The translations under genes were made by a program, and so were the position numbers. From the NCBI RefSeq assembly GCF_028372415.1, contig NC_092872.1:515096224-515160223 (forward strand): a stretch of DNA of 64,000 nt, written 5' to 3'. This DNA is from Notamacropus eugenii (Eukaryota > Chordata > Mammalia > Diprotodontia > Macropodidae). This document shows positions 41,986 through 52,160 of the stretch, one piece after another; the stretch's first letter is position 1, and each line of letters begins with the position of its first letter. Below the pieces are notes generated by a model. It had not been told where the DNA came from. It saw only the letters and a program-made list of their open reading frames with translations, and made no database searches.

Positions 41986-42575
41986 ACAAGATGTGGTGGT
42001 TGATACACAGGTGAGTAAAATAAGTGTGCTTCAAAAAAAAAAAAGAGCCATCAAAGATGGGCATTCACTGGCACCCCACTATGGGAATCTAACATCCTAC
42101 GTGTCTTATCTTAGAGAATTAGTGAAACCTTTTAAAAACAAACTAAAAGTTAATTCAATTGAACTTTTAAGCATAACTAATATGTGCCACACAGTACTTC
42201 AAAGAAGAGAGTATTAGAGCTGGCAGGATTCCTTCCAGGGACCCAGCTTCCATCTGTTCCTCAGGCACCAACAGGCTGTGGGCATCTGTGGATGGGTCCC
42301 TGCCTCACTCTGGCTGCCAGCCCTTGTCTGTCTAGCCTGTCAGGGATCAGCGGCTGTAAATCTGCTTTGCTGCTTATTGGAGATCATTCTGTTTCTTCTG
42401 AGCATTCTCAGGTTTACCCAGACTGCCTGCTTATTAAATCTGTGTCAGCTCTCCACTCTCTGCTGTCTGTACTAAGACTCAGAAATGGGTTTAACCTTTA
42501 GCATTCCTTTCTACTGTTTCTTGTTGGTTTTCAGGGATCTTTGGGATTTTGGAATGAACTTCGTCTTCTTGAATT
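41986..42575. other. No gene seen
   Basis: Unassigned, with an A run at 42033-42044. Overlapping frames at 42184-42501 have no domain. Confidence 0.4.
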
Positions 42576-42579
42576 ATCA

Positions 42580-42772
42580 TTGGACCATAAATGTAGAGCT
42601 GGAAGGAACCCCAAAGTCTAACCCCCTCATTTTACAGGTGAGGAAACTAAAGTCTGTGTAGGTGAAGTTACCTGTTTAAGGTCACACAGGTAAAAAGAAT
42701 CAAGAGCAGAATTTGAACCCAGGTCCTTTGTCTCTAGAACCAGGGTTTTTCCCACTGCATCATGCTTTCCCC
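42580..42772 (-). mobile_element. MIR SINE, antisense, near full length
   Basis: 'tgtagagctggaaggaaccc', 'ttttacaggtgaggaaacta', 'aaggtcacacaggtaaaaag', 'tgaacccaggtcctttgtct'. Confidence 0.92.
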
Positions 42773-42914
42773 TAGGTTTCTTCTCAGTTTCCCTAAGAAA
42801 TGAGTGTATTGATCTCTAAGATTCATTCATTTTTTAAAAATATTCTGATGTTTTCAAAATCTGTATTTCCAAAGTCCATTCAATTTACAACTAGTGCCTG
42901 TGATAAAGGCCTCA

Positions 42915-43925
42915 TTTTTAAAAATATAGAGAGAATTGAGTCAAATTTACAAAAATACAAGTCATCTCCCAATTGATAAATGGTCAAAGGATATGAACAG
43001 GCAGTTTTCAGAGGAAGAAATTAAAGCTATCTATAGTCATATGAAAAAATGGTCTAAATCACTATTGATCAGAGAGATGCAAAACAAAACAACTCTGAGG
43101 TACCACATCACACCTATTAGACTGGCTAACATGACAAAACAGGAAAATGATAAATGTTGGAGAGGTTGTGGGAGAGTTGGAACACTAATTCATTGTTGGT
43201 GGAGCTGTGAGCTGATCCAACCATTCTGGAGAGCAATTTGGAACTATGCCCAAAGGGCTACAAAAATGTGCATACCCTTTGATGCAGCAATATCACTTCG
43301 AGGGCTATATCCCAAAGAGATTATAAAAATGGGAAAGGGCCCCACATGTACAAAAATTTTTATAGCAGCACTCTTTGTGGTAGCCAAGAACTAGAAATCG
43401 ATCAATTAGGTAATGGCTGAACAAGTTGTGGCATATGAATGTAATGGAATACTATTGTGCTATAAGAAATGATGAACAGTTGGACTTCAGAAAAACCTGG
43501 AAAGACTTATATGAACTGATTCTGAGTGAAGTGAGCAAAACCAGGAGAATATTGTACACAGCAAGAGCCACAGTGTTTGAGGACTGTTTCTGATAGACTA
43601 AGCCCTTCACAGCAGTGCAAGGACCTAAAACATTCCCAAAGGACTTGAGGCAAAATGCCATCCACATCCAGAGAAAGAACTATGGAATGGGAAAAGCAGA
43701 ATGAAGCAGATTATTTTCTCTTGTGTTATGTTTTGTTTTTTCTCATTGTTTCTCCTATTTGTTTTGATTCTTCTATGCAACATGATTAATGTGAAAATGT
43801 GTTTAATAAGAATGTATATGTAGAACTCATATAAGATTGCAAGCTGTCTTGGGGAGAGAGGGGAGAGGGAGGGGACTAATGGAAGTGATTGTTGAAAACT
43901 GAAAACTAATTAATTAAATTAATTA
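42915..43925 (+). mobile_element. 5'-truncated L1, sense, ORF2 C-terminus open
   Basis: The frame 42936-43394 reads MSQIYKNTSHLPIDKWSKDM and RLANMTKQENDKCWRGC, with all four residues of the C-x3-C-x7-H-x4-C motif (CWRGC, H and C in GTLIHCWWSC), then KIFIAALFVVAKN. This is the end of L1 ORF2p. The endonuclease and RT domains are missing. The 3' UTR runs from about 43540 ('agaatattgtacacagcaag') through a G-rich block (43850-43878) to a TTAA-rich end. Confidence 0.95.
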
Positions 43926-44020
43926 ATATATAATTTAAAGTACATATATAATATATATACACACACACATATGCATACACACATACATACATATATATAT
44001 GCATATATATGTATGTATAT
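43926..44020. repeat. AT/AC low-complexity tract
   Basis: ATATATACACACACACATAT-type sequence directly after the L1 end. Possibly grown from the L1 tail. Confidence 0.9.
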
Positions 44021-44187
44021 ACTGTACCACTTTGTGATGAACCAGACTGGCAAATCGACAATAATTTGTTTTCTAAATCAGAGCTAGTGCATATAATGTG
44101 GCAGGGGATGATTAAAAATAAACTATTTCCATCCCCCAAAAAAAGCCCCTTCAATTTCTAGCAGTGTATGAAGAGTCTCTGCCTTAA

Positions 44188-44424
44188 TAATAACTAGCAT
44201 TTATATACATCTTTCAGGTTTATAAAACTTTGCAAATAAATTAATTCATTTTATCCTTACCAGGATCATAGGAGGTAAGTATTATCCCCCGTTTACAGAT
44301 GAAGAAACTGAGGCTGATGGGTTAAGTGACTTACCCAGTGTCACACAGCTAGTCTGAGACAGAATTCAAACTCAGTTCTTCCTGACTCCAGAGTCAACAC
44401 TCTATCCACTGTACTGCCTGTCTA
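44188..44424 (-). mobile_element. Type B CORE-SINE, antisense, near full length
   Basis: 'gcatttatatacatctttca', 'cgtttacagatgaagaaact', 'gtgtcacacagctagtctga', 'ctctatccactgtactgcct'. Confidence 0.92.
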
Positions 44425-44426
44425 TA

Positions 44427-45117
44427 CAAGTATACCTCATTTCTTTGCACTTTATTGCACTTCACAGGCATTGCATTTTTTACACATTATAAGTTTGTGG
44501 CAACCCTGTGTCAAGCACGTCTGTTGGCACCATTTTTCCAACATCATGTGCTCACACTGTGTCTCTGTGTCATGTTTTGGTAATTCTTACAATTTTTCAA
44601 ATTTTTTTCATTATTATTCATCTGTTACGGTGACATCAGTGATCTTTGATGTTTCTGCTGTAGTTGTTTTGGGGCACCAGAAACTGTGCCTATGTAAGAT
44701 GGAGAACTTAATTGATAAACATTGCATATGTTCAGATGATATCACCATTCTCTCTCCCTCCCTCTCTCTCTCTCTTATCTTAAGAAATCACCACCTCAGC
44801 CTTCAGCATCCACCACCCTGATTAGTCAACAGCTATCAACATCGGATCAAGGCCTTTCATCAGCAAAAAAATGGTCACTCGCTGAAGGCTCAGATGATGG
44901 TTACCATTCTTTTAGCAATAAAATATTTTTAAATTAATGTGTATACATTTTTTTAGACATAATGTTATTGCACACTTAACAGACTACAGTATAGTATAAA
45001 TATCACTTTTATATGTACCAGGAAACCGAACAAATTCGTGTGATTTGCTTTATTGCAATATTCACTTTATTGCAGTGGTCTGGAACCGAACCCCATAATA
45101 TTTCCAAGGTATGCCTA
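44427..45117. mobile_element. Tigger-type (pogo) DNA transposon, internally deleted
   Basis: Terminal inverted repeats CAAGTATACCTCA (left) and reversed right TAGGCATACCTTGGA, flanked by TA at 44425-44426 and 45118-45119. The interior has paired landmarks known from Tigger1: 'tttgtggcaaccctgtgtca' on the left and 'tatgtaccaggaaaccgaac', 'tattgcagtggtctggaacc' on the right. At 691 bases it lacks the whole transposase; the frame at 44471-44821 is not transposase. A CT run lies at 44749-44777. Confidence 0.93.
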
Positions 45118-45199
45118 TATTAGAATCCTTTTCTGTACAATCAGTCTTCTGTTTCTGTAGCTGCTAGGTTTATGCTGCCTAGCAGGTTCCAACTAGATT

Positions 45200-45580
45200 G
45201 TAAATCCTGGTCTGCCTTGTTCAATACTTTCCTTCCTCTTTACCGCTGTTCAAGCCATTCCCTATGCCTGGGATGTCTTACCCCAAATCTTTGTCTGTTG
45301 ATAATTGGAAGGCCCAGCTCAAATGCTACCTTCTCCGTGGAGAAGTCCCTAATCTCCTTATCTAGAAATGTTACCTCCTTCCTAGTATTAGATTCTCCTC
45401 TTATGGACCTATCCTGTTCTGGTTTGAATTATATGTATCTGTAAACATGTCTAATCACCCCCTAAGAGGCTGTAAGCTCTATGCAGATGGGAACCACATC
45501 TTGTTTATCTTGGTAGGTACTCAAGTGTTGATCCTACTGCCAGACCTAGTGAGTACTTAATAAATGCCTGTGAATGTTAC
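45200..45580 (+). mobile_element. L2 3' region, sense
   Basis: 'tatgcctgggatgtcttacc', 'gaaggcccagctcaaatgct', 'gagaagtccctaatctcctt', 'gagtacttaataaatgcctg'. Confidence 0.85.
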
Positions 45581-45589
45581 CTACAAATC

Positions 45590-46035
45590 TGGCACTTGTT
45601 TCAGGGATGCTATAAAATAAGCCTAACAACAGAAGGATCTCATGGCTCAAAAAACTGAGAATCTTTCTTCTGATTAGGCTAAGAATCTCCATCCAGAAGG
45701 AGCCAGGCATCCTAGCACTCTGCTGGAGCCCTCACTACTCATTCTTTCTTAAGAGCTGAGTTTGCTACTTGAAGAATACTTTTCTAAGATACTTGTGCAA
45801 TGCTTTCTTTCTCCCAAAAGATAAACAGCTAGTCCTACAAACCACAAGAGACTAAACAAACAAAGCCATTGGTTTTACAAAAATGATTCTAATGGGTACA
45901 ATGGGAATTTGTACATGCCCAGGTCTTTCCATTGGGCATTGTGTGATGGCACAGCTGATACTTTCTTTTTGATGTGTTCTATTTCATAGAGTGTCATAGC
46001 TGAAAAAGTCCTGAAACCAAGGGCAGAAAGGAATC
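45590..46035. other. No gene seen
   Basis: Unassigned. Confidence 0.4.
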
Positions 46036-46039
46036 TGAG

Positions 46040-46795
46040 AACATACAATATAGAGTATCAGAGATGGAAGGTTCTTGAGAGCATAGATACAGAAGTCAAG
46101 GGCTGAAAGGAACAATATGAGATAAAGCTAGAAAGGTAGGGTGGGTCCAAATTGGGGGACGTCTTAAATGTGAGGAATTGATGCTTTATTTGGCAGGAAA
46201 TGGAGAGTCACTGATGGTTTTGAAGTAAGGGAGTGGTATGATCAGAATTATGTATTTGGAATATTGCACTGGCATCAGTGTGATAGAGATGAACTGGAGA
46301 AAGGAAGGCCCAAGTCTGGGAGCCCATGTAATGGGCGGCGGGTAGAAGGGATGAAGACTTGGACAAGAGAGGTTCAGTAGGACAAGAGAAATGGGACAAA
46401 AGTGAGAGATATCATGGAGGTAGAAATAATGGTTCTTGGATGCTAATTGGGGTGGAGAAGGGAGTGGAAGAAGGGAGAAGAAGCCAAGAAGGCTTATAAC
46501 AACTTTGTTGACTAGGGGCAGAGTGGTATTAGGAGAAATAACAAAGTTAGGGGAAGGGAAAAGAAGTACAGCTTTTGACCTGCTGAGTATGAAAAGCTAA
46601 CATTAAGATGGAGATATCCAGCAAACAGCTGAAAATGAGGCTCTGGAACCTTAGGGAGATAGTGAATGGAACTGGTTTATATAGAACTGTTGTTAAAGTC
46701 ATGGAAATAGATAAAATCACCAAGGGAGAGTGAATAGAGAAGAAAGAAGACAGAGGACAATGAGCCAAATCTCAGGGCAGTTAAATGAAAAACTT
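46040..46795 (-). mobile_element. L2 LINE with RT-domain remnants, antisense
   Basis: On the minus strand, 46677-46862 contains LYSLSLGDFIYFHDF, matching the L2 RT segment IYTLSLGDLIQSHGF just before the catalytic box. 46547-46768 contains CLLDIS in the following block. The plus-strand text shows 'aagggagtggtatgatcaga' and 'gatggagatatccagcaaac' in antisense L2 order. The frame is broken several times. Confidence 0.88.
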
Positions 46796-46799
46796 CTTT

Positions 46800-46946
46800 T
46801 CTTAATTTTTCTTTATTAGGAGGCAATTGGGGTAAGTGACTTGCCCAAGAGTTACACAGCAAGTATGTGTCTGAGGCTGGATTTGAATTCAGATCTTCTG
46901 TTAGTCCAGGGCTAGTGTTCTATCCACTGCACCATCTAGTTGCCCT
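46800..46946 (-). mobile_element. Type W SINE, antisense
   Basis: Inverted A-rich end, then 'aggcaattggggtaagtgac', 'tgtgtctgaggctggatttg', 'ttctatccactgcaccatct' and 'agttgccc'. Same head as the type R SINE at 16430 but without the RTE module. Confidence 0.88.
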
Positions 46947-47084
46947 GAAACCCTTTAAGTTCTATGTAGAAGGAAGCTGTTATTATTATTAATGCTGTCT
47001 TCAACACTAACATCATTTTTTGTATTTACTTAGTGTCTATCATGTTTTTAACAGAACAGGTAGTTTAATGTTTATTTGTTATAT

Positions 47085-47245
47085 TATTGAACCATAGGAT
47101 CTTAGGGTTACAAGAAAGTCTCAAATGCCCAAGATTTCACCCCAGACAGGAATCACCTTTGTAGTATTCCTAACAGGTAGGCATCCAGCCTCTGCCTAGA
47201 ATACTTCTAGTGATGGGGAGCTTACTACCTAACAAGTCAGTTCCT
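47085..47245 (-). mobile_element. L3/CR1 fragment, antisense
   Basis: 'ggcatccagcctctgcctag', 'gtgatggggagcttactacc'. Confidence 0.75.
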
Positions 47246-47249
47246 TTTT

Positions 47250-47332
47250 TAAAAAAGAAAATAAAGAATTTGGAACTCAAAACTTAAAAAAATGGTAAAA
47301 TTTGTTTTATATATTTAAAAAATAAAGAAACT
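47250..47332 (+). mobile_element. Very short L1 3' end with poly-A, sense
   Basis: 'gaatttggaactcaaaactt' followed by an A-rich end is the last about 80 bases of an L1 inserted in the L3 copy. Confidence 0.7.
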
Positions 47333-47414
47333 ATAGGAATGAGTCAATGGGAGAAGAGGTATTTGTGCCTTATTCACTTTAAAAATAGAATATTGATCTG
47401 AAAGAATATAGATC

Positions 47415-47505
47415 TTGGGCAACAAGAATTTATTAAATGTTTGCTATATGCCAGACACCATATTAAGTTCTGGGGTTACAAAAATGGATAAAAATGATCC
47501 ATTCC
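47415..47505 (-). mobile_element. L2 tip, antisense
   Basis: 'aagaatttattaaatgtttg' and 'tatgccagacaccatattaa'. Confidence 0.8.
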
Positions 47506-47509
47506 CATC

Positions 47510-47640
47510 AGAGATATGAGGAAGCCAAGAGGTCGTCTCATCTAACCAGTCTTCTCATTCTACAGATGAGGAGATGAAGACCCAGAGGAAGTGGGACTTG
47601 TTCAAAATCATACAAGTAAGGTCTTGGAAAGATGAAAATT
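47510..47640 (-). mobile_element. MIR fragment, antisense
   Basis: 'tctacagatgaggagatgaa' and 'gggacttgttcaaaatcata'. Confidence 0.7.
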
Positions 47641-48384
47641 CAATCAATGTTTCCTTCTGCAGAGTTCCTTCCCTCCTGCCCAAAGAAGGAGAAATCAGTT
47701 CTGGCCAGTTGTGGCAGAGAAAGTTAAAAGCTTCTCTCGTTTTGTCAGCTGTCTTGTTTCTAGGAAAATCTTCCCCATCTCTGAGGGCCTGAGGAATTTG
47801 TATGGCTGCCTGTCATTCTCTTGTTTCACTCTAACTCACTCAGGCCATAAGGAGGGAAAACTCTCTCCGGAAAGTTGAAGTCAGCGGGGCAGTTTGCTCC
47901 AGTGGGGAACACAGTGGTACTCTCCAAACGCCTTGGAAACCTCATAGTGTTGTCACATTCAGCTTTGTGGAATGCTGGGATTACTGAGGGGGCCCTGGCC
48001 AAAGCCGCCTCCTCAGAGGCTTTTGGGGATGGCTGGGGAGGGGGGGAGAGCAGGATTCAGCACTTTCAAGTTGGAAAAACTGGTGCTGGAGAATTATTTT
48101 CAGAACACTTGGTCATGTGAACTACCAAGAATGGATTGGTAAGACTATTAAGGGAAAGACAATGTATTTTGAAATGATCGAGGCTAAGTCACTCTATGCC
48201 ATAACCACTGAACTGGGCATCCTTCCCTGCCTACAGTGCAACAATGAGGCAAAGCTTTCCACTCTCTGGACAAATAGGGAAACCCTCTGGTAATTACTCC
48301 CCCCACTGGTGCCAGATCTTCCCTTCTTTCCCCTTGTCCTTTCACCACCTAGTGCTGGGGTTTAGCTCAGGTTTCCTGAATCAT
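47641..48384. other. No gene seen
   Basis: About 740 bases of single-copy-looking, moderately G-rich DNA, with a GGGGAGGGGGGGAGAG run at 48032-48047. Confidence 0.4.
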
Positions 48385-48490
48385 TTCCTGTTTTTGAGTC
48401 TTAATTTCTTCATCTGTGAAATGGTGATAATAGCACCTGCTTGGTCTCAGTCTCCTCATCTGTAAAATGGGCATATTAATACTTACATAC
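48385..48490 (+). mobile_element. Two MIR core ends in tandem
   Basis: 'taatttcttcatctgtgaaa' with 'tggtgataatagcacc' and again 'gtctcctcatctgtaaaatg' with 'ggcatattaatact' about 45 bases later. Two truncated MIRs, or a core-end duplication. Confidence 0.75.
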
Positions 48491-48561
48491 CCTACATCCA
48501 CTTCCCACCATCCCCTAGTCAAATTGTAGCACAGATCAAGTGACTTACAGTGTGAGATACT

Positions 48562-48632
48562 TTAATACTATACAATATAATGTATAATATAATTATATAT
48601 TATAATACAATATAATATATACTACTATACAG
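48562..48632. repeat. AT-rich repeat
   Basis: Variations on TATAATATAATATAC. Confidence 0.9.
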
Positions 48633-48689
48633 TAGAAATCTACAATTTATGGTTGTGCCATTTTTAGTAGCTTACTAATAATGAGAAAG

Positions 48690-49590
48690 CATAGTGAGGA
48701 AGTGGAAAGAGGATGGGGCTGGAGTTCCTATCCAACTTCTGATTGTATGGAGCTGTATCTTACAAGCCCATCCCAAAGCCCATTGGCAGGAGCCTCTCTC
48801 CTATTGGTGGAGATAAAGGCCCGGGCCTAAATAAGGGGCAGGAAAGAGTTGGCAAAAGACAGAGAACTTTAATTCTCAGGGTCCACCTTTTGGGACTGGT
48901 CAAGCTTAAGTTTTCTTTTGGTGTCAAGTTGATTTCCAGCTTTGAGAGAGATGAAAGAGGCCAACCCCACTTCAGGTTGCTGAAGGAAAAGACTGGGAAG
49001 ACTTGAGAAGAGCAGGTGGTCTCTATCATATCTTCATATCCACCTTGTTACTCTAGAGATTCTAGGGGAAATTTTCCCCCTTGAGTGAGATCTAGGACAA
49101 TCTCTTGGTTGAGTTGATTTATCTCATTCCAAATGGGAGAACGTCTTCCCTCTGCATCGTCTAGTACATATTCTCTCCTATATATACCTTCTCTGATTTC
49201 TATTTTGCTACGATTTGGACAAAAGGGTTTCTTTGTTATTCATTATATATTTTTATTGTGGAACTGGTATTTTGTGGGAAAGATGTCAAACCTTGGATAT
49301 AGAACTTGGGGTCCCTTTCCCCCACAGAATGATAAAACAAATGGAAGTCAGCTCAAACCCAATCATATTTCCTAGAAAAACACTATTTAAGGGAGCAGAT
49401 AGTTATACTTGTAGTCTGGTACTCCCTCTCTCTAAGGAGAGCAGAGTGCAGGCCTCCAGCCCTAACCTCCTGCTTACCCTCCTGGCAGAAATGAAAGTTT
49501 CCCTTGGAGAAGAGTAGGGGAGAAGAGACTAGACATGTGTCCTTCAGGCCACATACAATGGCAAGCCCTCTCCATTGATGATGTATATAA
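48690..49590 (+). other. Promoter-like or solitary-LTR-like block
   Basis: Two ATTGG boxes (CCCATTGG near 48780, CTATTGGTGG near 48802) precede CCTAAATAAGGG (48826-48837) at a promoter-like distance, and the 900-base block matches no LINE or SINE. That layout fits a U3 promoter of an old LTR, or a host promoter. No gag or pol sequence adjoins it. If it is an LTR it is a degraded solo fossil of unassigned family. Confidence 0.25.
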
Positions 49591-49609
49591 AGATCTCTCC
49601 CTCTCTCTC

Positions 49610-49760
49610 TCTGTCTGACTGCTGGTGACTCATTTAACTTGTCAAAATCTCAGTTTCCTCATCTGTAAAATACATCTGTAGTATCTTCCTCACAGAGTTA
49701 CTGTAAGGAAAGTATTTAATAAGTTTTAAAGTGCTGCCTAACTAAAAACTATTATAAAAT
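49610..49760 (+). mobile_element. MIR SINE
   Basis: 'gactcatttaacttgtcaaa', 'atctcagtttcctcatctgt', 'ctcacagagttactgtaagg'. Confidence 0.85.
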
Positions 49761-49799
49761 AATCTGTAATAAAAAGTACGCAATTATAATATAATATAA

Positions 49800-50005
49800 A
49801 ATTCACATTTCTATAGTACTTTTCAGTCTAGAAATAATTTTATCCACTATATTATGTGGCATATGTAGATAGTATATGTCCATTTCTAAAGATGCAGAAA
49901 TGGAGGCACCAAGAGGTATAGTGACTTGCCCAAGTTCATATAGCTCAAAAGTAGTCTAGACTTGAATCCAGGTCTTCTGGCTCTTGGCCCAATATTGTCT
50001 CTGTT
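49800..50005 (-). mobile_element. Type B CORE-SINE, antisense
   Basis: 'tctatagtacttttcagtct', 'tagtgacttgcccaagttca', 'tgaatccaggtcttctggct'. Confidence 0.8.
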
Positions 50006-50214
50006 GTTTTTCACTCCTGACTCTGGACTTTCTTTTCTGTGCCACAGAAGCCTCCTCATAGTGGAAGTCCCTTCCACCCCTGGACTTCCCACACTAACAC
50101 ACCCTGAGGCCCTTCCTCTGATTGTCTGGTTCCTCCCAGAATCTCTATTCTAAGGAAAGTCTCCAGGCCAGCCATGTCTTCTTTCTCCTCCTGGCTCCAC
50201 TCCTAACTGTCTGC
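50006..50214. other. Unassigned, pyrimidine-rich
   Basis: Possibly an L2 3' region in sense, too worn to call. Confidence 0.35.
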
Positions 50215-50392
50215 TCCACGACTCCCCGCTTTTTAGCTCCCTTTTACATGTTGGTTTTCTCCATTAGTGTATAAACTCCTTGAGGGCAGCCAAAACTACT
50301 TCTCTTTCTGCTTGTATTTGTACTTAGCACAGTAGCTGGCACACAGCAAGTGCTTAATAAACACTTGTCTACTTGACTTGTTGACTTGTATC
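50215..50392 (+). mobile_element. L2 3' end, sense
   Basis: 'tgtataaactccttgagggc', 'gcacagtagctggcacacag', 'aagtgcttaataaacacttg'. Confidence 0.88.
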
Positions 50393-50671
50393 ATGCTGCC
50401 TCCCAGATAACACACAGGAAAGTATGTATGTAGGAATTAGGAGGGAATTAATAATGGAGAAAGAGGAGCCCCCATGTCTGCTTTGTTCCCTCCACCGCCG
50501 CCTATGGTCTTCTTTTAGTCAGCTCTACTATTTTATTTCCTGGCCTAATTTCTTACTCAGGGGTAAGAAGGTGAGTAGGTGGGATAAACAGTCACTGAGA
50601 TGCTTATTGTTCTAGTAGCAGAGATCTTTTTGAGACATATCTCCTAAAGGAAACTGAGCTTCTGGGGTAAT

Positions 50672-51236
50672 TTTTTTAATCTAAAAATTTTTTATTAATT
50701 TTATCCTGAACTTAAGAAATAAAATAAGTATTTCTAGAACATAGTAGATTGGAAAAAAGATGATTGTATATGAATCTGCTTATCTATTATGTAGCCAAGA
50801 TCAGAAGAAAAACAGAAGACTGGGAAAAAATTTCAAATAGATTCTCAGATAAAGGACTCATATCTCAAAAATATAAAGAACTTTTTCAAATCGATAAGAA
50901 TATGAGTCATTCAACAATTGATAAATGGGCAAAATATATGACTAGGCAGTTTTTCAATGAAGAAAGCAAGACAGTCTGTAGTCATATGAAAACATGCTCT
51001 AACTCATTATTGAATAGAGAAATATGGGTTGGCTAGGTGGTGCAGTAGATAAAGCACCAGCCCTGGAGTCTAGAGGAGCCGAGGTCAGATTCAGCCTCAG
51101 ATACTTAACACTTCTTAAGATGTATGATCCTGGGCAAGTCACAACCTCAATTGCCTCACCAAAAGAAAAAAAAAGGAGAGAGAGATGCAAATAAAACAAC
51201 CCTGAGATATCCTTTTACACTTATTAGATTGGCAAT
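50672..51236 (-). mobile_element. L1 with inverted 5' segment (twin-priming shape)
   Basis: 50672-50790 is an antisense L1 tail (T-rich start, 'aacttaagaaataaaataag') like 38456-38577. From about 50795 the strand flips. The plus frame 50764-51036 reads DWEKISNRFSDKGLISQKYK, then STIDKWAKYMTRQFFNEE, which is ORF2 C-terminal sequence in sense, continuing after the SINE to 'acacttattagattggcaat'. Opposite orientations around one junction fit twin priming; two abutting L1 fragments are the alternative. Confidence 0.7.
51024..51178 (+). mobile_element. Type W SINE inserted in L1 ORF2, with TSD
   Basis: 'tggctaggtggtgcagtaga', 'taaagcaccagccctggagt', 'gatcctgggcaagtcacaac', 'ctcaattgcctcacc' then an A-rich tail. 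AGAGAAAT (51016-51023) and AGAGAGAT (51179-51186) are the TSD. ORF2 reading resumes at 'gatgcaaataaaacaaccct'. Confidence 0.93.
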
Positions 51237-51371
51237 TTCTTCTAGAAATTTGGAGAAGTATTTTAGTCAAGAGAATTAAGGGGGGATATGATTGATTCTT
51301 GACAGTATATAAAGCCATCATGATGGAAGAGGCATAAGGCTACAAATACATGTATGTACATATATGCATAA

Positions 51372-51575
51372 GCAACATGGTGTAGATGAAAGAATGCTGG
51401 ATTTTAGATTTGAAAGAATGTTCAGAGATTTGGATTCAAATCCTGTCTATGCTATTTCCTACCTGTATGATCTTGGGCAAATCACTTAACTTTTCTGCAC
51501 TTTAAAAATAAGGAGATTGTACTAGATAGCCTGGGAGAGAGCCCTTAAATGTAAGATCCTGTGACTCTATGATAC
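51372..51575 (+). mobile_element. MIR SINE
   Basis: 'aagaatgctggattttagat', 'gatcttgggcaaatcactta', 'gagcccttaaatgtaagatc'. Near full length. Confidence 0.88.
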
Positions 51576-51644
51576 TTTAACCAAATATAGCGACACTCAT
51601 CTTTCTGCCTCTGAGCACCTCTGGCCCCTGTAATCTCATGTCAC

Positions 51645-51882
51645 ATAATGTCAGAGCTGTAAGGGACCTTAGAACATACAAAATAGAATGTCAGAGTGGA
51701 ACAGGATATTGGAGATCCTTTAGTCCACTGTACTCATTTTACTGAGGAGGAAACTGAGTCCCAGAGAAGGAAAGACATCTGTCCATGGTCCTATGACTAG
51801 TTAAAATGACAGAGTAATGACCTGAACCTAGGTCCTCCAAGACCATATCCATTGTTCTTTCCCCCTATACTATACCATCTTT
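51645..51882 (-). mobile_element. MIR SINE, antisense
   Basis: 'aatgtcagagctgtaaggga', a partly repeated start 'agaatgtcagagtgg', 'gaggaggaaactgagtccca', 'ctgaacctaggtcctccaag'. Confidence 0.88.
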
Positions 51883-51889
51883 GAAGTAC

Positions 51890-52160
51890 ATCCTTTAGGG
51901 CTTAATTTTAGTCCCTCCCCTTTTCTACTCTTTTGTGTGTGTTAGTATTGTCTTCCCAGCTAGACTATGAGCTTCTTGAGTTTTATCAGATCTGGACAAC
52001 ACTTCTAAAATATCTATTTTCAAAATTGTACTCCCTGTGTGCCCAGAAGACGTGGTACCTATGCCTTAAGCTTCTCCATATCCTTCACAAATCTAAGCAC
52101 TGTATGAAGCATATAGTAGGTACTCAAGAAATATTTGTTGCTTAGTTGGTTGATTGATAG
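51890..52160 (+). mobile_element. L2 3' end, sense, with a foreign 69-base segment
   Basis: 'agctagactatgagcttctt' starts the L2 tail. It is interrupted at about 51980-52048 by sequence shared with 53514-53583, and ends 'agcatatagtaggtactcaa'. Confidence 0.75.
51980..52048 (+). repeat. Dispersed duplication, copy 1
   Basis: Shares 'ttttcaaa' through 'tgtactccctgtgtgcccag' and 'ctggacaacact' with 53514-53583. I count about six differences including one single-base indel (about 91% identity by eye). It lies within an L2 3' end, so this copy is probably the derived one. Confidence 0.88.

Noticed and set aside
42184-42501. 105-codon plus frame near a GC-rich patch
   Set aside because: No domain, no splice context, and another overlapping frame is open over the same bases.
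44471-44821. 116-codon frame inside the Tigger-type element, considered as transposase
   Set aside because: No DDE-type or helix-turn-helix segment; it lies in the noncoding subterminal region known from Tigger elements.
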